Shown here in pieces: positions 23,868-32,158 of a stretch of 54,987 nt of DNA (its first letter is position 1; each line of letters opens with the position of its first letter). The position numbers and the translations under genes were made by a program. Location: contig JBJXEZ010000075.1 of the NCBI GenBank assembly GCA_046153695.1, positions 1 to 54,987 on the forward strand, written 5' to 3'. The notes beneath the pieces were generated by a model, which ran no database searches, was not told the origin of the DNA, and saw only the letters and a list, made by a program, of their open reading frames with translations. The DNA comes from M3007 sp046153695. Its GTDB lineage: Bacteria > Bacteroidota > Bacteroidia > Chitinophagales > Saprospiraceae.

Positions 23868-24596
23868 TTATTTTTTCTTTGCCAAAACGATATACTGGTA
23901 ATCCAAACTTTCCTTGTCCACCGTTGATACTTCAAAGCCGCTGGCGGTTAGTTCCTTTTCAACTTGGCCCAGGGCTACTTTGTACTCGTCGGGTGGGCCT
24001 ATCGGCAAGTTGTTTTTTTTGAAATCAATGATCAGCAGGCTGCCACCGGGCTTGATACCCTTGGCCAGGGTTTGGAGGTATTGTGTTCGGTTTTCGATAT
24101 ATCCATAGGTGTTCACGATGATGGCAGCATCGGCTTCTCCGGCGGTCAGCATTGGGTCGTTCGGTTTAGCGAGGCGGCTTTCGAAGCGGTCACGGTACTG
24201 AGCGGGGAGCCGCACCTTGATGCTGTCCATGAAGGCGATGAATCGGGGGTCAATGTCCACGCCGATCACTTTTTGAGCCAGTGGAACCAAGCGAAAGGTA
24301 AAATAACCCGTGCCTGCGCCTATATCGGCCACGGTCTTGCCCTTCAGGTCGCCGAGCATGGCGATGGCTATACCGGGCTTTTGCCAGATGACCCGATCCT
24401 GGCTTTCATAGTCGGCCACGAGGGCCTCAAAATTACCAGCACCCGACTTGGGCACCCGGTGTTCCGAATTACTGCCCTCCGAAGTCGGTTTTTCGCGCGT
24501 CATGACGGGTTTGTCCGCGATATCGTTCGGCGGATTGTCGTTCCAACAGCCTACGAGTAACAGCAATGGAACCAGGAATGCTACGGGTTTTTTCAT
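23868..24596 (-). CDS. Lipoprotein-anchored class I SAM-dependent methyltransferase
   Basis: 242 residues. MKKPVAFLVPLLLLVGC is a clear lipoprotein signal (Cys 17), so the protein should be exported and lipid-anchored. After a linker the Rossmann fold appears: motif I VADIGAGTGYFTFRL, motif II VIGVDIDPRFIAFM, then EADAAIIVNTYGYIENRTQY and GGSLLIIDFKKNNLPIGPP, and a C-terminal SGFEVSTVDKESLDYQYIVL. The SAM site is intact. SAM is not normally present in the periplasm, so either the signal is not used or the source is unknown; similar lipoprotein methyltransferases occur in other Bacteroidota. Substrate unknown. The promoter is TACTTTTG at 24617-24624. The M50 protease gene follows. Confidence 0.88.
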   Translation of the reverse strand: MKKPVAFLVPLLLLVGCWNDNPPNDIADKPVMTREKPTSEGSNSEHRVPKSGAGNFEALVADYESQDRVIWQKPGIAIAMLGDLKGKTVADIGAGTGYFTFRLVPLAQKVIGVDIDPRFIAFMDSIKVRLPAQYRDRFESRLAKPNDPMLTAGEADAAIIVNTYGYIENRTQYLQTLAKGIKPGGSLLIIDFKKNNLPIGPPDEYKVALGQVEKELTASGFEVSTVDKESLDYQYIVLAKKK

Positions 24597-24616
24597 GTGC
24601 TTTTGCTAAAACGCCC

Positions 24617-24624
24617 CAAAAGTA
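24617..24624 (-). promoter_or_regulatory. Promoter -7 element (TACTTTTG)
   Basis: Perfect TAnnTTTG on the minus strand, 20 bp before the ATG of the lipoprotein methyltransferase. The short leader is typical of this phylum. Confidence 0.7.
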
Positions 24625-24668
24625 GTGAAGTTCGAGCAATGCACCGATCCTTAGAAACGCGGACGAAA

Positions 24669-24680
24669 TAAGAGCGTGTT
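24669..24680 (+). repeat. Copy of a dispersed 12-15 bp repeat (TAAGAGCGTGTT)
   Basis: Shares TAAGAGCGTGTT with copies at 2647-2661 and, in inverse orientation, 52617-52631. Here it lies immediately downstream of the alkD stop codon. Confidence 0.6.
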
Positions 24681-24682
24681 CC

Positions 24683-25357
24683 TTAGCAATATTTCCCGCC
24701 TTCGCGACGGGTCAGGGGCGATAGACGGTTGCTGTCCAGAAAATGCCGAACAGCGACCGGATCGGTTTTCGAATACTGGCGCAACGCCCAGCCTGCACCT
24801 TTTTGCAGAAAAAACGCTTTGGAATCGGCCACTTCCCGGATGTAACGGAACAGCAACTCGGTATCCGTTTTTTCCTTGTACATCAGCTGGAAGATCAAAC
24901 ACACCCGCTGCAACCATAGCTCCCCGGAGGCCATCCAACGCTCGGTGACGGGCAGAATCAGGTCTGGATAGCGAGCGAAATGTGTACCCACCAGTTTGGT
25001 GGCCATCCAGTCCACGGTGTCCCACCACGATTTTTCCAAAATGATTTCCTCCAAAAACCCGATAAACTCTGGTGGCTGATTTTTCACCATTTTTTGCAGG
25101 GTCTCGATGCCAAAATACTGCATCTCGCGGTGTTCGTCGTCAAAGCAAAGCCGGACGAGGGCGTACAGATCGGGGCCGTCCGGCAGACCATGTTCCCGGT
25201 GAATTTCCTTGGTCAGAGCCATCCATGCGGGCATTTTCAGGCCAAAATATTCGAACTGATGGCGCATGTACGCCATTTGCCCTTGGGCAATGTCGGGATC
25301 ACCCTTGGCATGAAACGTGTCGCGCACATGGCGGTAGTAGTCGGTAGGCGCAAGCAT
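24683..25357 (-). CDS. DNA alkylation repair protein, AlkD-like glycosylase
   Basis: 224 residues from the ATG at 25357 (MLAPTDYYRHVRDTFHAKGD); the 17 residues of open frame upstream overlap the promoter. It is an all-helical HEAT-like repeat protein. The family hallmark is ILEKSWWDTVDWMATKLVG, whose Trp and Asp residues line the DNA-binding cleft in AlkD, followed by RWMASGELWLQRVCLIFQL and AFFLQKGAGWALRQYSKTDP. Proteins of this family excise positively charged 3-methyladenine and 7-methylguanine by N-glycosidic cleavage without base flipping. Single gene with a probable TACATTTT promoter at 25383-25390. Confidence 0.93.
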   Translation of the reverse strand: MLAPTDYYRHVRDTFHAKGDPDIAQGQMAYMRHQFEYFGLKMPAWMALTKEIHREHGLPDGPDLYALVRLCFDDEHREMQYFGIETLQKMVKNQPPEFIGFLEEIILEKSWWDTVDWMATKLVGTHFARYPDLILPVTERWMASGELWLQRVCLIFQLMYKEKTDTELLFRYIREVADSKAFFLQKGAGWALRQYSKTDPVAVRHFLDSNRLSPLTRREGGKYC

Positions 25358-25382
25358 TTTGTTTTGAATATTGGGTCTGTTA

Positions 25383-25390
25383 AAAAATGT
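25383..25390 (-). promoter_or_regulatory. Probable promoter of the AlkD gene (TACATTTT)
   Basis: TACATTTT differs from TAnnTTTG at the last base. A TTTTTGG stretch lies about 13-20 bases upstream, near the expected -33 position. Confidence 0.5.
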
Positions 25391-25546
25391 AGAACGGTGC
25401 CGGGCCAAAAATGAGAAAAATCTATTTCAGAGAAGTGCTCTATTTTTAGGCGCTCAAATATTTCTCATCTGTCAAGGCTTGCCCATGCAACGCACCGGCA
25501 GGTGTTTGGTCTTTGCTCCCAGTTCTTCACAAAAAATATTTCGCAC

Positions 25547-26983
25547 ATGACACGTCTCTCCTTTCAACGGCTGGCAATTGCGTCCGCCCTCCTGCTTTTT
25601 CTCGGCACTACACTATCTGCCCAGGAACGCCATGTTTTTCGTTTCAAAACCATTGACCTTGCTGAGCGCAACCCCTGCAAAGCCTTCATCGGCGTGGGCA
25701 CCAGTTCCTTGTCGAAGGGCTTGAAAGTTGACTACACCGTGGATAACACTCCTGCCGAAGCCTCCGGTATTTTGGCTGGCGATGTGATCCTCGAATTGGA
25801 TGGCGTGCCGGTCGGTACACAATCCGAGCTGATTCGGGAGCGCGACAAACACCAACCAGGCGATGCGTTCACCCTGAAAATCCAGCGCGACGGCCGCGAA
25901 ATGGTCGTCAATGCCCGCTTCAAGGAATGTAATCCGGAGGAAATGAAAGCCGCTGAAAACGAGCGCCGGGAAATGCTGGAAAACCGCCTGGAAGAGATCG
26001 AAGAGCGTATTGCAGAAATGCGCCTGCACGTTCTGGACCAACTCCCGCAAATGGAAATGTCCGAGCGCCCGATTCTGGGCGTTTATGAAGACGACGGCGT
26101 AAACACCGACGGCTTGGTGATCAAAAGCGTCATTACCGGCAAAGGCGCGGAGGCAGCCGGCCTTCAAGAGGGCGACGTAGTCATCCGCATAGACGGAAAA
26201 ACTGTGACCGGGAGCGGAACGCTGCGCAATGCCCTGTCCGAACGCAAGCCCGGCGAGCGCGTGTCTGTGGTGTACCTGCGCGACGGCAAAGACATTCGCA
26301 CAGAAATCAAACTGAGCGCCGATCGTGGCTTTTTCTCCCACAAAATCGAGCGCGACCCATGCAAAGTGTTCATCGGGGTTTATACCACAAGTAACGCCTT
26401 CGAAGGCCGTAAAGGCGCTCGCGTCACCGGCGTGATTGACGACACCCCTGCCAAAGAAAGCGGCATCCAGCCTGGTGACGTGATCCTGGCCCTCAACGGG
26501 CAGCCGGTAAGCAACCATACGGACTTGTTGTCCGAGCGCAATAAAAACAAACCCGGCGATGCCTTCACACTGACTGTGTTGCGCGACGGCGAGACGATGG
26601 AAATTGATGCCAAGTTCAAGTCGTGCGAAACTCCGGGCACCAAGCCTGTGGAAGAAAAGGTGCAAGTGCTGACGGAGAGCGACAAAATCGCTCCGCGCGA
26701 CCAACCGACGGACAACTTGCTGCAAATGGAGGTGCTCGATGCCTACCCGAACCCAACCTTTGGCCCCCTGAATATCAACATCGAGGCCGAGGCTGTACCC
26801 ACGATAGTCCGCATCCTCGACGTGACGGGACGCGCCGTGTACACCAAGGAACTCCCACAGTTCGGTGGCTCATTCAGCGAACAGATCAACCTGTTCAACA
26901 ACCGCCCGGGTAATTATGTGATCAGTGTTCAGCAGGGTGACAAAGTGCGCACCAAGCAGATCGTACTGATGCCTGGTGCTTGA
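25547..26983 (+). CDS. Secreted triple-PDZ protein with T9SS sorting domain
   Basis: 478 residues from the ATG at 25547. MTRLSFQRLAIASALLLFLG with TTLSAQ is a signal peptide. Three PDZ domains occur near 45-127, 175-257 and 273-359, each with a GDVI-type ligand loop (GILAGDVILELDG, GLQEGDVVIRIDG, GIQPGDVILALNG). A charged coiled coil (130-165) links PDZ1 and PDZ2. PDZ1 and PDZ3 are close duplicates, both framed by a cysteine pair (Cys44/Cys128 and Cys272/Cys360) that could form disulfides. No protease domain is present. Residues 395-478 (DAYPNPTFGPLNINIEAE ... GNYVISVQQGDK) are a type A T9SS sorting domain. It is likely a cell-surface binding scaffold; the peptide ligands are unknown. Confidence 0.92.
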   Translation: MTRLSFQRLAIASALLLFLGTTLSAQERHVFRFKTIDLAERNPCKAFIGVGTSSLSKGLKVDYTVDNTPAEASGILAGDVILELDGVPVGTQSELIRERDKHQPGDAFTLKIQRDGREMVVNARFKECNPEEMKAAENERREMLENRLEEIEERIAEMRLHVLDQLPQMEMSERPILGVYEDDGVNTDGLVIKSVITGKGAEAAGLQEGDVVIRIDGKTVTGSGTLRNALSERKPGERVSVVYLRDGKDIRTEIKLSADRGFFSHKIERDPCKVFIGVYTTSNAFEGRKGARVTGVIDDTPAKESGIQPGDVILALNGQPVSNHTDLLSERNKNKPGDAFTLTVLRDGETMEIDAKFKSCETPGTKPVEEKVQVLTESDKIAPRDQPTDNLLQMEVLDAYPNPTFGPLNINIEAEAVPTIVRILDVTGRAVYTKELPQFGGSFSEQINLFNNRPGNYVISVQQGDKVRTKQIVLMPGA

Positions 26984-27022
26984 TCCAAGTGCCTTTTTTC
27001 AAAAAAACACACACAACAGATT

Positions 27023-27055
27023 AGCCCTCCCGGACAACCGGGGGGGCTTTTTTTT
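27023..27055 (+). terminator. Rho-independent terminator of the PDZ gene
   Basis: AGCCCTCCCGG pairs with CCGGGGGGGCT (one G-U pair) around ACAA, followed by eight T residues. Between this and the sorting-domain fragment (27056-27113) I see nothing further. Confidence 0.93.
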
Positions 27056-27113
27056 GATTTTAAGTGTTCAGTACCCAAATCACCCCAGGGTATTACATCC
27101 GGGAATAACCTGA

Positions 27114-27335
27114 CTCATAGTTTTGTCCGTCTTTATCAACCAACACGGGCCAGATGCGAAAGCAGTGGTCTTCGCCAGTAGGCTGGAAGGGCGACCGGTG
27201 TGTGCTTTCCCTGGTTTGAATGCAGGCGAAAACCGCCTATCAATGCACTTTTTTGAACATTTACCTGCGGGGTTTTACTGCGTCACGGTACACGTTGATG
27301 GCGTATTGCAGGATGTAAAATGGATAAAAATTTAA
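27114..27335 (+). pseudogene. Remnant T9SS sorting domain, partial copy of the downstream hydrolase end
   Basis: The frame is open only after a TGA at 27111 and has no ATG. Its last 55 residues (AVVFASRLEGRPVCAFPGLN ... PAGFYCVTVHVDG and ending KWIKI) are clearly homologous to the last residues of the hydrolase at 27347-29512 (AVVCASGLDGRPVCASVGLH ... PAGFYCISVQVDG, also ending KWIKI). DNA identity is also high between about 27163-27335 and 29338-29512. The first sorting-domain strand with the PNP motif and any catalytic part are gone, so this is most simply the 3' remnant of a deleted tandem paralogue. Confidence 0.8.
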
Positions 27336-27346
27336 ACAAAAAAAAC

Positions 27347-29512
27347 ATGAAACACCTCTTCTTCATTTGCTTGCTCCTTGGAACCTCCACGGCTTTTACG
27401 CAAACAAACGTTCGCGCCTGGTACGCCGACGGCCAAGTTTGGGTCGTATGGGAGTTTGAAACACCGCTGCCTGATTGGTACGCCGTCCATGCCAAGCAGT
27501 CTGCATTTACCTCAACCGCTGACGGGGTTTTGGTAGGCAAACTATCCAAATTCGAGTATACCTGCGTTGCGCTCAAAGAGCAAGTTGACACCGCTGAAAC
27601 GCCCAGTATTCCCGGCCCTGGAGCAGTTAAGTACCAATTGAAAAGCAACGAAGCCCTGTTCGTTTTCACGCCGCACCAGGCTGGCGCATTGTTTTTTTCG
27701 GTGACGGCAGACAACGAAACGGCTGTCGTAGCCGGGCAAAACATCACGGCCTCGGCTGTCCAATTTCAGTACGACCCGACGGGCGACCCGGTCGAATGTC
27801 ATTTGCAAAAAATATTTCCCTCGCCGTTCGCATCCGGTTTTGTTTGTTTTGCTTTCCTGATGTGGGCCGACGGACGGCAAAATCAGTGGGAAAACCGGCC
27901 CGATTTTCCGGTTACGGCTAATGCCGCAAAAAATGGAATGCCGAGCTTTTTCATGATATCCGTACCGGTCGGATTAGACACTACACAGCCCTTCGCGCTC
28001 TCGGTCTGGCTGCACGGCGGCGGTGGAACGGCACGGCAATCGCTGGCCGGAAGTCGAGCCGAAGTTAATATCAAACCTGTGGACGGTATTTTGCTCACAC
28101 ACAATGACGACCTTTTCGGCTGGAGGGGCATGTTTCCTCCGGGCCTTGAAAACCCGTCTTGGCATTTTGGATATCGAAAAAATTATGACCCCTTCAATTC
28201 CGGCAACCTCCCGAGCGCTCCCGACACCATCGTCAATTATACGCAGCGGAGATACCTGTGGATTGACTACTGGCTCATCAGGCATTTCAATATTGACCCG
28301 AGCCGAATCCAAATCCACGGCCACAGCATGGGGTCGGCGGGCGCATTGGCATTGGCGAAATGTTACCCCGACCACTACGCCTCAGCCACAATTTTCAATA
28401 CGGGTTGTGGCGGCCCGGAGCCGGGCGGCATGCTGGCTCTCTTTGGCGATGCACCCCAAAATTTTCCCACAAATTTGAAAAACCGCGCGGGCGGAACCGT
28501 CCACCAGTTGAACCTGTGGAACCTGCTCGACAACTGCTCCCCATCGCGCGACCTGCCTACCATCCGCCATTGGCACGGCAAAAACGACGACAATGGTACC
28601 ATGCGTTGGGATGCCTATGTGGTAGAGAATTTCCGCAAAGCCGATTCTATTGGCTTAGGCATTCAAAACATGTGGAGCGAGCGCGCGCATGGCATGGATA
28701 CCGCGCCTGGTTTAAATGACCATTGGATTGTTGGAATCCCCGCCAATCAGCAAACAGCAGTGGACAATGTGGACTTTGCCGAAAGTCGTTTTCGGGCATA
28801 CCGGTCATTCCCCGCTTTTTTCAACCACCGGCTCGACTCCAATGCGCATGACCCTGGTACTGGCCTGATAGGCATCAACAACAGCGACGGGGATAACTGG
28901 GGCACCTGGGGTGGCTACCACCGCTGGGAAAACGTGCAGGAAAACTCAAGCGGATGGCAGGCAACAGCATGGCTCGAATCGAACGCCGTTTTTGCCAATG
29001 ACAACTGCCCGGATAATTTCCTGACCGCCGACCTCGCCATCCGCAAACCGCAGCAATTCAAGCCAGCAGCAGGCAAAACGCTCCATTGGTCGGCGAAGGA
29101 TATGGCGAACGGGGCCGTCCTGCAGAGCGGTACCGCGACGGTCCGTGCCGACGGATTGGTGGTACTGCCACAAGTTGTCGTTTTTCGGGAAAACATCCGG
29201 CGCGTACGCATCGAGGTGGTGGACCAAACGGTGGCCACGGACGAACCGGCACAGGGCGTTTTGTCCAACCTGGCCATCATGCCTAACCCCGGCTCAGCGG
29301 CTGCATTTTTGACCGTACAGGCACAAAAGACAGTGGAAGCAGTGGTATGCGCCAGTGGGCTGGACGGGCGACCGGTGTGTGCTTCGGTTGGTTTGCACAC
29401 AGGCGAAAACCGCGTACCGTTGAGCGTTTTTGAAAATTTGCCTGCCGGGTTTTACTGTATCTCCGTTCAAGTTGACGGTACAAGGCAGACAGTGAAGTGG
29501 ATAAAAATTTGA
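27347..29512 (+). CDS. Secreted alpha/beta-hydrolase (esterase-like) with T9SS sorting domain
   Basis: 721 residues from the ATG at 27347. MKHLFFICLLLGTSTAFTQ is the signal peptide. Residues about 20-140 form a beta-rich N-terminal domain. The catalytic domain has an HGGGG oxyanion-type motif (SVWLHGGGGTARQS, near 219-232), the nucleophile elbow GHSMG with Ser327 (IQIHGHSMGSAGALALAKCY), and a likely catalytic His in WSERAHGMD. This resembles the large secreted PHB-depolymerase/feruloyl-esterase type group. The substrate is unknown. The sequence from LSNLAIMPNPGSAAAFLTVQ to the end is a T9SS sorting domain, duplicated upstream at 27114-27335. The gene converges on the RDD gene with 11 bp between the stops. 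Confidence 0.88.
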   Translation: MKHLFFICLLLGTSTAFTQTNVRAWYADGQVWVVWEFETPLPDWYAVHAKQSAFTSTADGVLVGKLSKFEYTCVALKEQVDTAETPSIPGPGAVKYQLKSNEALFVFTPHQAGALFFSVTADNETAVVAGQNITASAVQFQYDPTGDPVECHLQKIFPSPFASGFVCFAFLMWADGRQNQWENRPDFPVTANAAKNGMPSFFMISVPVGLDTTQPFALSVWLHGGGGTARQSLAGSRAEVNIKPVDGILLTHNDDLFGWRGMFPPGLENPSWHFGYRKNYDPFNSGNLPSAPDTIVNYTQRRYLWIDYWLIRHFNIDPSRIQIHGHSMGSAGALALAKCYPDHYASATIFNTGCGGPEPGGMLALFGDAPQNFPTNLKNRAGGTVHQLNLWNLLDNCSPSRDLPTIRHWHGKNDDNGTMRWDAYVVENFRKADSIGLGIQNMWSERAHGMDTAPGLNDHWIVGIPANQQTAVDNVDFAESRFRAYRSFPAFFNHRLDSNAHDPGTGLIGINNSDGDNWGTWGGYHRWENVQENSSGWQATAWLESNAVFANDNCPDNFLTADLAIRKPQQFKPAAGKTLHWSAKDMANGAVLQSGTATVRADGLVVLPQVVVFRENIRRVRIEVVDQTVATDEPAQGVLSNLAIMPNPGSAAAFLTVQAQKTVEAVVCASGLDGRPVCASVGLHTGENRVPLSVFENLPAGFYCISVQVDGTRQTVKWIKI

Positions 29513-29524
29513 AGAGGGCCATCC

Positions 29525-30268
29525 CTACCGTGTCAGCACGATGTAATCCCGCAGCAGTGTTCGCAGAAACTCGATATTGTTGGCGGGCTTCTGCTCCAGT
29601 TCGAGCAGTGGCACGAGGTAGTTCGCCAGATCATCGAGCACCTCCCGGTGGGCACTGTTGGGGTAGCGTTGCCAGCGTGTCAGCACGTTTTTGATAAAAA
29701 GCATATCGCGCTCGCTGAGGTTACGCACCTGCGGGTAAGTGGGCTGGTAGTTCTGGAGTGTGGAAATACCGAGGATGTCGGCCAGCCGGAATTGGTTAAC
29801 ACCGCCTTTGATGCGGATAATGGTCGTGTTGGCGGCCAGGTCACCAAGGCGCTGGCTTTTGCCGGTAGTTTTGATGAGTACGGTACCGATCACACCGAAA
29901 GAGAACAGGGAGTCCACAAGATGAAGTACAGCCCGCAGAACGACATCGCTCCATTCAGGGTCTTTGCCGTCGAGTCGCACCACTTTTATGCTCATAGCCA
30001 TTTTGCCGGGTGACTGGCCGATGTTCCAGATTTCAAAAAAAATATGGTACAGAAAATAGCCGAGGAACGAGAGCAGAAACAACGCCACGTCGCTGATATT
30101 TCCGGAGAAAACTTCCCCGAAAATCAGGAAAACCAGCTGCAAAAAAATGAAATAACCCAACACGACGATTACCAGGTCCAGAAACCACGCCAGCGCCCGC
30201 TCGCGCAACTGCGCCAGTTCGTATTCGATCGTGACGTTTTGTGTGGTGGTAATTTCGATGGATTTCAA
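29525..30268 (-). CDS. RDD-family membrane protein
   Basis: 247 residues if translation starts at the TTG at 30268, giving KSIEITTTQNVTIEYELAQL, the usual N-terminus of Bacteroidota RDD proteins. ATGs further upstream (30343, 30367) would lie before the probable promoter CACTTTTG at 30295-30302. The RDD domain (about 17-135) contains LRERALAWFLDLVIVVLGYF with the Arg and Asp that name the family, a second long helix pair, and NIGQSPGKMAMSIKVVRLDG. The C-terminal 95 residues are soluble and helical (NLSERDMLFIKNVLTRWQRY). RDD proteins are poorly understood; some act in ion or sodium tolerance. No partner gene is evident. Confidence 0.85.
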   Translation of the reverse strand: MKSIEITTTQNVTIEYELAQLRERALAWFLDLVIVVLGYFIFLQLVFLIFGEVFSGNISDVALFLLSFLGYFLYHIFFEIWNIGQSPGKMAMSIKVVRLDGKDPEWSDVVLRAVLHLVDSLFSFGVIGTVLIKTTGKSQRLGDLAANTTIIRIKGGVNQFRLADILGISTLQNYQPTYPQVRNLSERDMLFIKNVLTRWQRYPNSAHREVLDDLANYLVPLLELEQKPANNIEFLRTLLRDYIVLTR

Positions 30269-30294
30269 TCGCGGCGTCTGCTGGTTTGTGCGCC

Positions 30295-30302
30295 CCAAAA
30301 GT
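30295..30302 (-). promoter_or_regulatory. Possible promoter of the RDD gene (CACTTTTG)
   Basis: CACTTTTG on the minus strand matches TAnnTTTG except the first base, 27 bp upstream of the TTG at 30268. It supports the short reading frame. Confidence 0.45.
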
Positions 30303-30367
30303 GCGCGATTTAACGGAAACAGGCAGGAGATTTTTTGGAGCATGTTAGGCCCCCTGCTGCAAAGCAC

Positions 30368-30375
30368 TACTTTTG
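30368..30375 (+). promoter_or_regulatory. Promoter -7 element (TACTTTTG) of pssA-purS-rsmI
   Basis: Perfect TAnnTTTG, 22 bp before the ATG at 30397. It overlaps the alternative upstream start at 30373, excluding it. Confidence 0.75.
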
Positions 30376-30396
30376 CCCCTCGAACATCTTTTGATC

Positions 30397-31119
30397 ATGC
30401 GCCGTCACATTCCCAACTTGCTCACCTTGTCCAATCTGTTCTGCGGGTGTTGCGCAATCGTGAACCTGCTGTACGGGGAAGCTGTGGTGGCCACCTGGTT
30501 TGTTTTAGGTTCTTTCCTGTTCGACTACGCCGATGGCATGATCGCTCGTGCCTTGGGTGTGGCCGGCCCAATGGGCCGAGAACTGGATTCCCTTGCCGAT
30601 GTGGTGAGTTTTGGCGTGGTGCCAAGCGCCATGTTGTACGGGTTACTTGCCGCCGCTTTTGGCCAGGGCCTTTTTGCCGTTTGCCTGCCTGCTTTGCCCG
30701 CATTCGCGCTGGCGGCGTTTGCCGCGTTCCGCCTTGCCCGCTTCAATCTGGATACCACTCACCGCGACTACTTTGTCGGCCTAAGCACACCGGGATGCAC
30801 CGTTTTTGTGTTGGGCCTGACCTTGGCTGCACACGACAACCAGTTTGGTATCGGCACGCTCATCCGCCAACAGCCTTGGCTGATTTATGCCACAACAGCC
30901 GTTTTATCGTATCTGATGGTGAGCGCTGTACCCATGTTTGGCCTGAAAATAAAGTCCCTGAGGTGGCAAGACAACAAGAAGACGCTTGCGTTTTTTGCAT
31001 TGGCCACTGCCTCGTTGCTACTTTTTAAAGGACTTGGCCTTTCTTTGACTGTATTGCTATACATCGTTTTTTCCATATTTTCCAAAAACAACATCCTGCG
31101 CAACGCGCCCAGCCCGTGA
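30397..31119 (+). CDS. pssA: CDP-diacylglycerol--serine O-phosphatidyltransferase
   Basis: 240 residues from the ATG at 30397 (MRRHIPNLLTLSNLFCGCCA). The complete CDP-alcohol phosphotransferase signature DGx2ARx8Gx3Dx3D is present, from DGMIAR through GREL to DSLAD. Its aspartates bind metal and CDP-DAG. About seven to eight hydrophobic helices follow, including VVSFGVVPSAMLYGLLAAAF and a C-terminal pair. The length and N-terminal PNLLTLSNLFCG fit bacterial type II PssA. It makes phosphatidylserine from CDP-diacylglycerol and serine, the precursor of phosphatidylethanolamine, in the inner membrane. No psd gene is in the window. purS follows after 23 bp. Confidence 0.95.
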   Translation: MRRHIPNLLTLSNLFCGCCAIVNLLYGEAVVATWFVLGSFLFDYADGMIARALGVAGPMGRELDSLADVVSFGVVPSAMLYGLLAAAFGQGLFAVCLPALPAFALAAFAAFRLARFNLDTTHRDYFVGLSTPGCTVFVLGLTLAAHDNQFGIGTLIRQQPWLIYATTAVLSYLMVSAVPMFGLKIKSLRWQDNKKTLAFFALATASLLLFKGLGLSLTVLLYIVFSIFSKNNILRNAPSP

Positions 31120-31142
31120 CTGCGCAGCACTCAAACTCAGCC

Positions 31143-31394
31143 ATGAAATTCATTGCCGAAATTGACATTATGCCCCACAAAGAATTGCTCGACCCACAGG
31201 GAAAAGCTGTCGTGAATAACCTGGAGCATCTCGACTTGTCGGGCGTGTCCGATGTCCGCATTGGGCGACACGTCACTATGAACCTCGACGCAGCATCCGA
31301 ACAGGAGGCTCGCCAGACCGTGGAAACCGCCTGCGAAAAACTGCTGGCCAACCTGATTATGGAGACGTTTGCTTACGATCTCAAGAAAGCATAA
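31143..31394 (+). CDS. purS: Phosphoribosylformylglycinamidine synthase subunit PurS
   Basis: 83 residues, the normal PurS length, from the ATG at 31143 (MKFIAEIDIMPHKELLDPQG). The family pattern is clear: LLDPQGKAVVNNLEHL, VSDVRIGRHVTMNLD and VETACEKLLANLIMETFAYD. PurS bridges the small-type PurL and PurQ to form the FGAM synthase of purine synthesis. purL and purQ are not adjacent; the gene is instead between pssA (23 bp) and rsmI (6 bp), a housekeeping operon of unrelated functions. Its presence implies that the genome carries the small PurL type. Confidence 0.93.
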   Translation: MKFIAEIDIMPHKELLDPQGKAVVNNLEHLDLSGVSDVRIGRHVTMNLDAASEQEARQTVETACEKLLANLIMETFAYDLKKA

Positions 31395-31400
31395 ACCAGC

Positions 31401-32096
31401 TTGCAACCAAGCGCAAATCCTCCTCGTGTGCTCTACATCGTTCCCACACCCATCGGCAACCTCGAAGACATCACCTTGCGTGCCATTCGGGTGCTCGGCG
31501 AGGTGCCGATGATCCTCGCCGAGGATACGCGCACGACACGCAGGCTGCTCGACCGCCACGGGATCAAAACGCCGTTGCGAGCATTTCACGCCCACAACGA
31601 GCATACTGTGGTGGAGAAAATAGTGGCCGAACTGGCGGCAGGCACCACCTTGGCGCTTGTGTCGGATGCCGGTACGCCGGGCATCAGCGATCCTGGCTTT
31701 TTGCTTGTTCGGGCGTGCGTACGGGCAGGCATTCGAGTAGAGTGCCTGCCCGGGCCTACTGCCTTTGTACCCGCGCTCGTGGCCAGCGGCCTGCCCTCCG
31801 ACACGTTCCTGTTCGACGGGTTTTTACCGCACAAAAAAGGCCGGCAGACCCGACTGCGGTTCCTGGCCGAACTGCCGCATACCTTCGTTTTGTACGAATC
31901 GCCCTTTCGATTGGTCAAGTGCCTCGAAGAACTCATCGCTGTGTGCAGCCCCGAACGCCCTGCTTGCGTGGCTCGCGAACTGAGCAAGATGTTTGAAGAG
32001 GTGAAAACTGCCCCGCTGGCCGAACTCCTGGCGCATTTTTCTGCCAAAGAAGTTAAGGGGGAAATCGTGATCGTGGTGAGCGGTAAACCAGACTAA
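31401..32096 (+). CDS. rsmI: 16S rRNA (cytidine(1402)-2'-O)-methyltransferase
   Basis: 231 residues from a TTG at 31401; a GTG at 31428 would start MLYIVPTPIGNLED and is equally plausible, and no ATG is available. The tetrapyrrole-methylase fold has the RsmI hallmarks: VPTPIGNLEDITLRA, ILAEDTRTTRRLLDRHGI, LVSDAGTPGISDPGFLL, LPGPTAFVPALVASGLP and FDGFLPHKKGRQTRL. It 2'-O-methylates C1402 in the decoding centre of 16S rRNA using SAM, usually together with RsmH, which is not in the window. Last gene of the pssA-purS-rsmI run. Confidence 0.95.
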   Translation: MQPSANPPRVLYIVPTPIGNLEDITLRAIRVLGEVPMILAEDTRTTRRLLDRHGIKTPLRAFHAHNEHTVVEKIVAELAAGTTLALVSDAGTPGISDPGFLLVRACVRAGIRVECLPGPTAFVPALVASGLPSDTFLFDGFLPHKKGRQTRLRFLAELPHTFVLYESPFRLVKCLEELIAVCSPERPACVARELSKMFEEVKTAPLAELLAHFSAKEVKGEIVIVVSGKPD

Positions 32097-32158
32097 GCCC
32101 CTATCCCGGCAAAAACAAACACTCGGTTAATCGTGGCGCTTGCCGCCCTAAAAGTCGT

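Noticed and set aside
25613..26725. 370-aa minus-strand frame opposite the triple-PDZ gene
   Set aside because: Composition-driven shadow; the plus-strand frame has three PDZ motifs and a sorting domain.
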